Assembly: GCA_947447625.1 (NCBI GenBank)
Contig: CANFKS010000031.1
Coordinates: 1-38,981 of the forward strand
From: Rhodospirillales bacterium
Lineage (GTDB): Bacteria > Pseudomonadota > Alphaproteobacteria > Acetobacterales > Acetobacteraceae
Length of the DNA stretch: 38,981 nucleotides
Direction of reading: 5' to 3'
The notes below the pieces were generated by a model. The model was not told the origin of the DNA, searched no databases, and saw only the letters and a program-made list of their open reading frames with translations. The position numbers were made by a program, and so were the translations under genes. Below, piece after piece: positions 25,552 through 32,754 of the stretch; position 1 is the first letter of the stretch; the number at the start of each line of letters is the position of its first letter.

Positions 25552-25676
25552 TGGCGATCCGTCCTGTATTCTGACATTTTTTGTGATCGGCTGCACGGGA
25601 AACCGGGGTGGGTTGCGCGCAAGGCAGGTTGTGGTCAGGCTGGCGCGAAGGCCGCGAGAACCGGGAGGGTGCTGGA

Positions 25677-26486
25677 ATGTCGGAGATACGAATGTCGGAA
25701 ATACTGGCGATACGCGATGCGGGGCATGTGCGGACGATCACGCTCAACCGGCCCGAGAAGAAGAACGCGCTGAGCGGGGAATTGTCGTGGGGGATCGTGG
25801 GCGCGATCGATGCCGCAGCGGCGGACGACAGCGTGTGGGTGATCGCGCTGACCGGGAGCGGGGATGCGTTTTGTGCCGGGCTCGATCTGACGCCGGGGCC
25901 GCGCTACACGCCGCAGACGCCGCAGACCGCGCAGCTCGACGATATCGGCTGGGTCGGGCAGATCCTGCTGTCGATCCGCACGCGGTGCGACAAGCCGGTT
26001 GTGGCCGGGGTCAACGGCGTGGCGGTGGGCGCGGGGCTGGGGCTGGCGATGGCGGCCGATGTGCGGATCGTGGGGCGCTCGGCCCGGCTGATGGCCGGCT
26101 ATACGCGGATCGGAGGGTCGCCGGATGCGGGGCTCACCATCACGCTGCTGGACGCGATGGGGCATGAGCAGGCGATGCGGTTCATGATGGAAAATCGCAC
26201 GGTGCTGGGGGAGGAGGCGGTGGCGCTGGGGATGGCCGGCGAAGTGGTCGACGATGCGCTGCTGGGGGCGCGGCTGGAGGCGTATTGCCAGTCGCTGTGC
26301 CAATGGTCGCCGATCACGCTGCGGCTGCTGAAGCGCGGGATGGTGCGGGCGGCGGCATCGACGGATATGGAGCAGCAGTTGCGCTACGAGGTGGCGAATA
26401 TCCGGATGGCGTTTGCCTCCGAGGACGGCAAAGAGGCGCGGGCGGCGTTTTTGGGGAAGCGCAAGCCGGTGTTTACGGGGCGGTAG
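25677..26486 (+). CDS. Crotonase-fold (enoyl-CoA hydratase/isomerase family) protein
   Basis: Acyl-CoA-binding enzyme of the crotonase superfamily, 269 aa. The N-terminal strand HVRTITLNRPEKKNALS and the first oxyanion-hole segment GDAFCAGLDL (residues 62-71) are typical; the second is the GVAVGAGLGLAMAADV region (114-129). By alignment to rat enoyl-CoA hydratase, Glu144 corresponds to G122 and Glu164 to Y142, so both catalytic glutamates are missing. D150 in SPDAG could act instead, as in some isomerases. Simple hydratase activity is therefore unlikely. GGGAGG precedes the ATG at 25677; a second ATG 15 bp later starts a repeated MSEI segment. The gene overlaps the convergent amidase gene by 14 bp. 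Confidence 0.9.
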   Translation: MSEIRMSEILAIRDAGHVRTITLNRPEKKNALSGELSWGIVGAIDAAAADDSVWVIALTGSGDAFCAGLDLTPGPRYTPQTPQTAQLDDIGWVGQILLSIRTRCDKPVVAGVNGVAVGAGLGLAMAADVRIVGRSARLMAGYTRIGGSPDAGLTITLLDAMGHEQAMRFMMENRTVLGEEAVALGMAGEVVDDALLGARLEAYCQSLCQWSPITLRLLKRGMVRAAASTDMEQQLRYEVANIRMAFASEDGKEARAAFLGKRKPVFTGR

Positions 26487-27936
26487 GGGACAGGGGCGGG
26501 GGAACGAAGCCACCGAGTTCGCGCTCGGCGAGGCGGGCGAAGGTGATGGCGGTGTGGTCTTTTCCATGGCCGGCGATGGCCTGGTAGCCGCCGGGGAGGC
26601 CGGTTGGCGTGCGCCCGGCGGGGCCGACGGTGGCGGGGAGGTGGGTGAGAGTGGCGATGCCGGCCCAGAACATTTGCTCGGTGACGTATTGTTCGGCGTT
26701 GTTGACGCGGATGGTCTGGCTCCAGCGTTCGCCGGTTTGATTATGGGGGAAGGCGGTCGAGGCGGCGGCGGGGCAAAGCAGGATGTCCCAATCCTGAAAG
26801 AACTTCGCGAAGGCTTCGCGCATCTGGTGGCGGCGGTTGTCGGCGTGGAGCCAGTCGCGGTGTTGCATCGTCACGCCATCGGTGGCCGAGCGGAGAAAGC
26901 GGGGGTTGGCATCCGGGGTGGCGGCGCGGATGGCGTTCCAGCGGTCGATATCGGCCTGCGCGACGCCCATCGAGAGGGCGGAGCGGAGCATGGTGAAGTA
27001 GAGGTCGTGCAGCTCGGCCATGTCGATTTCGGGGCGGGCGGTGTCGGAGATGGTGGCGCCGGCCGAAGCGAGGCGGTCGGTGAAGTTTTGCAGGATGGTG
27101 GTGTAGGCGGCGTCGACCGGGGCGGTGGGGGTGCTGAGCATGACGGCGACGCGGAGGTTTTTGAGGGATTTGGCGTTGGATTTGGGGAGGTTGAGGGCCC
27201 AGGCGTCAGCGTCGAGGCGATCGGGGCCGGCGATGATGTCGAGCATGGGGCCGAGGTCGGCCGCACTGCGGGCCAGCGGGCCGCAGACCGCGAGGTCGAT
27301 CGGGGCGTGCCAGCCCGGCGTGCGGTGGCCGCGATCGGGGACGATGCCGAAGGTGGGTTTGTGCCCGAAGATGCCGCAGTAATGGGCCGGGTTGCGGATG
27401 GAGGCGCCGATGTCGGAGCCGCAATCCGCGCCGCTGAGGCCGGCGGCGAGGGCGGCGGCGCTGCCGCCCGAGGAGCCGCCGGGGCCGCGCGTGATGTCCC
27501 ACGGGTTGTTGGTGGTGCCGTAGACGGCGTTGAAGCTCTGCCAGGACGCCAGCATGAGGGGGACGTTGGTTTTGCCGAAGATATTGGCGCCGGCGGCGGT
27601 GAGGCGTTCGACGACGGTGGCATCGGCGGGGGCGATGTTGGATTGCCAGGCGGGTGAACCCCAGGTGGAGGGAGCGCCGGCGATGTCGTAGCTCTCCTTG
27701 ATGGTCATCGGCACGCCGTGCAGGCGGCCGAGGGGGGCGCCGCCGGCCACCGCGGCATCGGCGGCGCGGGCGCGGGCGCGGGCGCCTTCGCGGTCCTGCC
27801 AGATGATGGCGTTGAGCGCCGGATTATGGGCATCGACGCGGGCCAGGAAATGCTCCAGCAGGTCAAGGCAGCCGATCTTTTTTGCGCGGATCATCGCTGC
27901 CAGCTGAGTGGCGGATTTGAAATGCAGCGCGGCCAT
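26473..27936 (-). CDS. Amidase-signature family amidohydrolase
   Basis: Cytoplasmic amidase of the amidase-signature family, 487 aa, the usual length. The Ser-cisSer-Lys triad is readable: K80 in MTIKES, S155 in GPGGSSGGSAAA and S179 in GSDIGASIRNPA. The rest follows the family (FGKTNVPLMLASWQSF, NNPWDITRGP, FGHKPTFGIVPDRG). The enzyme hydrolyses a carboxamide or related C-N bond; the substrate cannot be predicted at this level, and fatty amides, aryl amides and GatA-like tRNA substrates all occur in the family, though no gatB or gatC is nearby. The start at 27936 has GGGAG nine bases upstream and gives the family N-terminus; the frame stays open further upstream without family similarity. 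Confidence 0.93.
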   Translation of the reverse strand: MAALHFKSATQLAAMIRAKKIGCLDLLEHFLARVDAHNPALNAIIWQDREGARARARAADAAVAGGAPLGRLHGVPMTIKESYDIAGAPSTWGSPAWQSNIAPADATVVERLTAAGANIFGKTNVPLMLASWQSFNAVYGTTNNPWDITRGPGGSSGGSAAALAAGLSGADCGSDIGASIRNPAHYCGIFGHKPTFGIVPDRGHRTPGWHAPIDLAVCGPLARSAADLGPMLDIIAGPDRLDADAWALNLPKSNAKSLKNLRVAVMLSTPTAPVDAAYTTILQNFTDRLASAGATISDTARPEIDMAELHDLYFTMLRSALSMGVAQADIDRWNAIRAATPDANPRFLRSATDGVTMQHRDWLHADNRRHQMREAFAKFFQDWDILLCPAAASTAFPHNQTGERWSQTIRVNNAEQYVTEQMFWAGIATLTHLPATVGPAGRTPTGLPGGYQAIAGHGKDHTAITFARLAERELGGFVPPPLSPTAP

Positions 27937-28125
27937 GGCACCCGACTCCCGAATATGCCGGTGGAGTCTACAAGCCGCTTGCGCGGCTGCAAAGCACCGG
28001 GGTCGATCCCGGCTGGGCATCTCGGGAAAGCAGGGCGCACGGCTGCGTTGACGGTGAGGGGGAGTGTGACAAGATCGGGGCGGCCGGTGATCTGCGGCAG
28101 TTGTGATTGTCGATATGAAAATTAT

Positions 28126-28130
28126 AGGAA
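28126..28130 (+). promoter_or_regulatory. Ribosome-binding site deciding the kinase start at 28139
   Basis: AGGAA is followed by eight bases and the ATG at 28139. In-frame GTG (28103) and ATG (28115) codons upstream have no comparable site. Confidence 0.55.
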
Positions 28131-28138
28131 ATGCAGTG

Positions 28139-29200
28139 ATGGCGCGTCCCTCGCCGATCTTTGATGTGATGGCGGCGTTGCCGTTGGATGTGTCGGCGGC
28201 GGAGGCGGAGGCGGTGGCGCAAGAGCGCTGGGGGGTGGAGGCGGTGGCGCGGGTGTTGCCGGGGGAGCGGGACCGCAATTTTCATCTGCGCGATCGGGCG
28301 GGGCGGGAGTTTGTGCTGAAATTCGCCAATCCGGCGGAGGATGCCGGGTTTCGGGCGATGCAGATCGCGGCGCTGCGGCATATCGAGCGGGTCGATCCGG
28401 GGTTGGACGTGCCGCGGATGGTGGCGCTGCCGGGCGGAGGGTTCGAGACGGCGGTGCGGCACCGGTCTGGCGCGGTGCAGCAGGCCCGGTTGTTGAGCTG
28501 GTTGCAGGGGGTGCCGATCGGGGAGGCGGCGCCGGGGCGGGCGCAGCGGGAGGCGTATGGCGCGGCGTTGGCGCGGCTGCAGGACGCGCTTGCGTCGTTT
28601 CGGGACCCGGCCGCGGCGGGGCATGAGATGGCGTGGGATTTGCAGCATGCGCCGAAGCTGGCAGGGATTGCCTTCGCGGTGCGCCATGAGGGGGCGCGGC
28701 GGGCGTTGGGGGCATTGCTGGATTGGTTCGCGCGCGATGTGGTGCCGGTGGTGGCGGGGCTGCCGCGGCAGATCGTGCATAATGATCTGAACAGGATGAA
28801 TGTGTTGGTCGATCCGGCGGATCACGCGCGGATCGCGGGGATCATTGATTTCGGGGATATCGCAGAGACTGCGGTTTTGTACGACGTGGCGATTGCGGCG
28901 GTGCAATTGCCGGTGGGGGATGTGGGGTTGGCGGAGGGGTTGGGGGATTTTCTGCTTGGGTATGGGGCGGGGCGGCTGGGGCGGGAGGCGGTGGCGCTGT
29001 TGCCGGGGTTGATGGCGTTGCGGCTGGCATTGGGGATGACGCTGGCGTCGTGGCATCGGCATACGCAGCCGGATAATCCGCACTTCGATGTGTCGGATGC
29101 GGTGTTCGAGCGGCGGTTGGGAGTGATTGCGGGGTTGCAGGAGCCGGGGTTGGTGGCGGCGGTGCTGGAGGGTTACGGGCGGGACGGCGGCGGGGTGTGA
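28139..29200 (+). CDS. Aminoglycoside phosphotransferase-fold kinase, hydroxylysine kinase-like
   Basis: Small-molecule kinase of the APH/choline kinase fold, 353 aa. PGERDRNFHL (residues 41-50) matches the GERDQNF-type glycine loop of hydroxylysine kinase relatives, and K61 in FVLKFANP is the ATP-binding lysine. The catalytic loop is HNDLNRMN (H214, D216, N221) and the metal-binding aspartate is D237 in IIDFGD. Relatives phosphorylate 5-hydroxylysine or other amino alcohols and are often fused or adjacent to a class III aminotransferase; none is present here. Aminoglycoside resistance is unlikely. Codon choice is strongly G-ending (GCG, GTG, CTG), in contrast to plus-strand genes on both sides of this region, which prefer C-ending codons. 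Confidence 0.87.
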   Translation: MARPSPIFDVMAALPLDVSAAEAEAVAQERWGVEAVARVLPGERDRNFHLRDRAGREFVLKFANPAEDAGFRAMQIAALRHIERVDPGLDVPRMVALPGGGFETAVRHRSGAVQQARLLSWLQGVPIGEAAPGRAQREAYGAALARLQDALASFRDPAAAGHEMAWDLQHAPKLAGIAFAVRHEGARRALGALLDWFARDVVPVVAGLPRQIVHNDLNRMNVLVDPADHARIAGIIDFGDIAETAVLYDVAIAAVQLPVGDVGLAEGLGDFLLGYGAGRLGREAVALLPGLMALRLALGMTLASWHRHTQPDNPHFDVSDAVFERRLGVIAGLQEPGLVAAVLEGYGRDGGGV

Positions 29201-29207
29201 GGGCGGG

Positions 29208-30989
29208 TCAGCGGCGGGCGAACATGCGTTCGAGTTCGGCCTTGCTGAGTTTGAGGAAGGTGGGGCGGCCGTGGCTGCACGTGGCGGCGCGGGGGGTGGC
29301 TTCCATCTGGCGCAGCAGGGCGTCCATCTCGGGCGCGGAGAGGCGGCGGCCGGCGCGGACGGAGCCGTGGCAGGCCATGCGGGCAATGGCGGCATCAAGC
29401 TTGGCGCCAAGGGCGGTGGATTCGTTTTGATCCGCGAATTCCTCGGCGAGATCGCGGAGCAGGGGGGCGGGTTCGGGGGCGCCGAGGGCGGCGGGGAGGG
29501 CGCGGACGAGGATGGCGCCGGGGCCGAAGCGTTCGAGTTCGAGGCCGAGGCAGGCGAGTTCGTCGGCGCGTTCGGCAAGGCGGGCGCAGTCGGGCTCCGG
29601 CATGTCGACGACCGCGGGCAGCAGGAGCGGCTGGGAGCGGACGCCGCCTTCGAGATATTGGGTGCGCAACGCTTCGTGGGTGAGGCGTTCATGGGCGGCA
29701 TGCTGGTCGACGAGGACGAGGCTGCCATCGGCGGCGACGGCGATGATGTAGGTGTCGAGCACCTGGGCGATGGGGGCGCCGAGGGGGAATTCGGTGGATT
29801 GGGGGGTGAAGGGGCCGTGAAAGCGCTCAGCGGGGGCGGCGGGCAGGGTTCGGGCAGACGGGGTGTCGGCCAAAGGGAGGCGGGCTTCGGCGAAGCCTTG
29901 GGGCTGGGTGGGATAGGCCGGGCCGAGGCGCAGAGGGGGGCGGGATTGGTATTGGCGCGGCTGCATCACCAGGGGGGCGGCGGGGCCGGCGCCAGCGGAG
30001 AGGGCGCGTTGCAGGCCGGAAATGACCAGGCCGCGGACGGAATCGGCTTCGCGGAAGCGGACTTCGGCTTTGGCGGGGTGGACGTTGACGTCAACGTCTT
30101 CCGGGGGAAGGTCGAGGTAGAGCGCGGCAATGGCGTGGCGGCCCATGGTGATGACGTCGCGGTAGGCGACGCGGACGGCGGTGCGCAGCAGAGGGTCGGC
30201 GACCGGGCGGCCGTTGACGATGAGGGTTTGGGCAGCGGCGGTGGCGCGGGTGACGGTGGGGGCGATGGCGAAGCCGGTGAGGCGCATGGCGCCGCGGGTG
30301 ACGTCGACTTCGAGCAGGGCGCCGGCGGCTTCGGTGCCGAGGAGGGCGGCGGCGCGGGCGGCGCGGGTCTGGGCGGGGAGGTCAAACGCGATACGGGTAT
30401 CGGCTTCGAAGCGGAAGGCGACATGGGGGGCGGCCAAAGCGAGGCGGCGGATGGCGACCTCGACGGCGTCGGTTTCGGCGCGGGGGGATTTGAGGAATTT
30501 GCGGCGCGCGGGGGTGGCGTAGAACAGATCTCGCACAACGACGCGGGTGCCTTGGGCGCCGGGGGCGGGGGCGACGGCCGAGATGTGGCCGCCTTCGATG
30601 GTGATGGTGACCGCGTTGGAGGCCGCGGCGGTGCGCGAGGTGATGGACAGGCGGGCGGCAGCGCCGATGGAGGGCAGGGCTTCGCCCCGGAAACCGAGGG
30701 TGTCGATGCGGACGAGATGGTCATCGGCGAGTTTGGAGGTGGCGTGACGCAGGACGGCGAGGGCGAGTTCGTCGGCGGTCATGCCGAATCCGTCATCGGC
30801 GACCTCGATACGGTCGATGCCGCCGCCGGCAATGGCGACCGCGATGCGGGTCGCGCCGGCGTCGAGCGCGTTTTCAACGAGTTCGCGGGTCGCCGCGGCC
30901 GGACGTTCGATAACTTCGCCGGCGGCGATGCGGTTGACGGTGCCTTCGGGGAGCAGGCGGATGCGGCCGGCTGTTGTGGGGGTGCTCAC
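29208..30989 (-). CDS. mutL: DNA mismatch repair protein MutL
   Basis: Mismatch-repair ATPase and probable endonuclease, 593 aa. The GHKL ATPase motifs are RELVENALDAGA (E36, N40), DDGFGM (residues 65-70) and TLGFRGEALPSI (98-109). The C-terminal domain has the metal-binding endonuclease motif DQHAAHERLTHE from residue 428, then ACHGSVRAG (C540) and CSHGRPT (C571, H573). It is thus the nicking type of MutL found in organisms without MutH. The start is a GTG at 30989, overlapping the pgi stop as GTGA; GGGAGC lies upstream. Residues after the start (STPTTAGRIRLLPEGTVNRIAAGEVIERP, split here as GRIRLLPEG and IAAGEVIERP) are the normal family opening. No mutS is in the window. Confidence 0.97.
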   Translation of the reverse strand: MSTPTTAGRIRLLPEGTVNRIAAGEVIERPAAATRELVENALDAGATRIAVAIAGGGIDRIEVADDGFGMTADELALAVLRHATSKLADDHLVRIDTLGFRGEALPSIGAAARLSITSRTAAASNAVTITIEGGHISAVAPAPGAQGTRVVVRDLFYATPARRKFLKSPRAETDAVEVAIRRLALAAPHVAFRFEADTRIAFDLPAQTRAARAAALLGTEAAGALLEVDVTRGAMRLTGFAIAPTVTRATAAAQTLIVNGRPVADPLLRTAVRVAYRDVITMGRHAIAALYLDLPPEDVDVNVHPAKAEVRFREADSVRGLVISGLQRALSAGAGPAAPLVMQPRQYQSRPPLRLGPAYPTQPQGFAEARLPLADTPSARTLPAAPAERFHGPFTPQSTEFPLGAPIAQVLDTYIIAVAADGSLVLVDQHAAHERLTHEALRTQYLEGGVRSQPLLLPAVVDMPEPDCARLAERADELACLGLELERFGPGAILVRALPAALGAPEPAPLLRDLAEEFADQNESTALGAKLDAAIARMACHGSVRAGRRLSAPEMDALLRQMEATPRAATCSHGRPTFLKLSKAELERMFARR

Positions 30990-32629
30990 GCGCCGCCCAG
31001 CTCCCGGAAGCGGACGATGAGGGCCGTGGTGGAGGGGTCGTGCTGGCCGGCAGCGGATTGGGTGAGGCTGGGGAGGATGCCTTTGGCGAGGATTTTGCCG
31101 AGTTCGACACCCCATTGATCGAAGCTGTTGATGCCCCAAAGGAAGCCCTGGACCGCGACTTTGTGTTCGTAGAGGGCGATGAGGCGGCCGAGGGTGAAGG
31201 GATCGAGCCGTTCGACGAGGATGGTGGTGCTGGGGCGGTCCCCTTCGAAGGCGCGATGGGGGGCGAGGCGGGCGATGTCGGCTTCGGGGAGGCCGGCCTG
31301 GCGCATTTCGGCGGTCACGGCGTCGCGCGATTTGCCTTGCAGCAAGGCGGCGGCCTGGGCGAAGGCGTTGGCGGCGAGGATGCGGTGGGCGTGCGCGTCG
31401 TCGTGATCGGGGCGGGCAGCGAGGATGAAGTCGACCGGGACGATGGCGGTGCCTTGGTGGATCAGTTGCATGAAGCTGTGCTGGGCGTTGGTGCCGGGTT
31501 CGCCGAACAGGACGGGGCAGGTCGGGCGGGTAACGGGGCTGCCGTCGAGGCGGGTGGATTTGCCGTTGCTCTCCATTTCGAGTTGCTGGAGGAAGGCGGG
31601 GAAGCGGCGCAGGCGATCATCATAGGCAAGGACGCAGTGTTGGCCGTAGCCGAGGACGGAGGCATGCCAGATGCCGATGAGGGCGAGAAGGACGGGGAGG
31701 TTGTCGGCAAAATCGGCGTGGCGGAAGTGATGGTCCATGGCGCGGCCGCCTTCGAGCATGGCTTCGAAGGCATCCCACCCGGCGGCCAGCGCGATGGAGA
31801 GGCCGACCGGGGACCAGAGCGAGAAGCGCCCGCCGACCCAGTCGCGGAAGCCGAACATGCGCGCGGAGGGGATGCCGAAGGCTGCAACGGCCGCGGTGTT
31901 GGTGGACAGGGCCACGAAATGGTGTTGCACGGCGTCTTCGCCAAGACTGTCCGCGATCCATTGGCGCAGCGTGTGGGCGTTGGTCATCGTCTCGTCGGTG
32001 GTGAAGGTTTTGGAGGCGACGAGGATGAGGGTGCCGGCGGGGTCGCAGGTGCGCATGATCGCGGCGGCGCCGGTGGCGTCGACGTTGGAGAGGAAGCGGG
32101 CATGCATGATCCCGCCATGGGCGGCCGTGAGGGCCTCGGTGGCCATGAGGGGGCCGAGATCGGAGCCGCCGATGCCGACATTGACGACGGTGTGGAAGGG
32201 CTCGCCGGTGGCGCCGACCAGGGTGCCTTCGTGGATGCGGGTGACGAAATCGGCCATCCGGGCGCGCTCGGCGGCGGCGATGGCGGAGGCTGGCTCGTCG
32301 CGCGCCTGCAGGTGGTCGGCAAGGTGCGAGCGGAGCGCCATGTGCATGGCGGCGCGCTGTTCGGTGGTGTTGACCATGGCGCCGCTGAAGAGCCGGGCGC
32401 GGAACATGTCGAGGCCGGCTTTGAGCGCAAGGTCGAGCAGGGCGACGCGGGTGGCGCCGTCGATGCTGGTTTTGGAGAAATCGACGGTCAGGTCATCGAG
32501 GCGCGCACTGAAGCGGCTTGCGCGTTCGGGGTCGGCCGCAAAGAGGGCGCGGATCGAGCGGACGCCAGGACGGGAGGCCAGGGCATCGAGGCGGGCCCAT
32601 GCGTCCCGCTGGATCGAATCGTCGGTCAT
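30986..32629 (-). CDS. pgi: Glucose-6-phosphate isomerase
   Basis: Cytoplasmic isomerase interconverting glucose 6-phosphate and fructose 6-phosphate, 547 aa, as in E. coli (549). Conserved segments are VNVGIGGSDLGPLMATEAL, SKTFTTDET, the signature FGEPGTNAQHSFMQLIHQGT and the C-terminal GINSFDQWGVELGK with the active-site lysine. The ATG at 32629 gives the family N-terminus; the open frame continues far upstream but that part is low-complexity. It is first in a two-gene operon with mutL. A -10-like TACACT lies six bases before the ATG. Confidence 0.97.
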   Translation of the reverse strand: MTDDSIQRDAWARLDALASRPGVRSIRALFAADPERASRFSARLDDLTVDFSKTSIDGATRVALLDLALKAGLDMFRARLFSGAMVNTTEQRAAMHMALRSHLADHLQARDEPASAIAAAERARMADFVTRIHEGTLVGATGEPFHTVVNVGIGGSDLGPLMATEALTAAHGGIMHARFLSNVDATGAAAIMRTCDPAGTLILVASKTFTTDETMTNAHTLRQWIADSLGEDAVQHHFVALSTNTAAVAAFGIPSARMFGFRDWVGGRFSLWSPVGLSIALAAGWDAFEAMLEGGRAMDHHFRHADFADNLPVLLALIGIWHASVLGYGQHCVLAYDDRLRRFPAFLQQLEMESNGKSTRLDGSPVTRPTCPVLFGEPGTNAQHSFMQLIHQGTAIVPVDFILAARPDHDDAHAHRILAANAFAQAAALLQGKSRDAVTAEMRQAGLPEADIARLAPHRAFEGDRPSTTILVERLDPFTLGRLIALYEHKVAVQGFLWGINSFDQWGVELGKILAKGILPSLTQSAAGQHDPSTTALIVRFRELGGA

Positions 32630-32635
32630 GACGGC

Positions 32636-32641
32636 AGTGTA
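32636..32641 (-). promoter_or_regulatory. Candidate -10 element of pgi (leaderless start)
   Basis: TACACT on the minus strand ends six bases before the pgi ATG, the same geometry as TATGAT before dinB. No purine-rich ribosome-binding site is present. The nearest TTGACT is 23 bases upstream, too far for a normal sigma-70 promoter. Confidence 0.3.
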
Positions 32642-32657
32642 GCGCAGCCGGGGGGCA

Positions 32658-32686
32658 GGGGAGAAGTCAAGCGGGGGAGAAGTCAA
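32658..32686. repeat. Direct repeat upstream of pgi
   Basis: GGGGAGAAGTCAA occurs twice, at 32658-32670 and 32674-32686, a 16-bp period. On the minus strand each copy begins TTGACT, so it could be a pair of regulator-binding or -35-like sites, or simply a local duplication. Confidence 0.5.
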
Positions 32687-32754
32687 AGAGGCAGAGCGGT
32701 TCCACGCCGCGGCGGCGCGGACGGATGCGCCGGTGCAAGCGCTCTCACCACCCG

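Larger units (their letters stand above)
25371..25676. other. 306-bp divergent control region
   Basis: This gap separates the sugar-type importer operon (minus strand) from the crotonase gene (plus strand) and must hold both promoters. On the minus strand TAGAAT (25480-25475) resembles a -10 element but has no clear -35. The region is relatively A/T-rich at 25468-25500 and 25523-25532. An inverted repeat lies at 25534-25551. I see no conserved small gene in it. Confidence 0.5.

Noticed and set aside
27973-27988. AGCCGC-TTGC-GCGGCT hairpin in the gap between the amidase and kinase genes.
   Set aside because: Six-base GC palindromes are frequent in DNA of this composition, and no T-run or conserved context supports a function.
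28103-28138. Upstream GTG and ATG starts for the kinase.
   Set aside because: They add residues outside the family and lack a ribosome-binding site, while AGGAA sits well before 28139.
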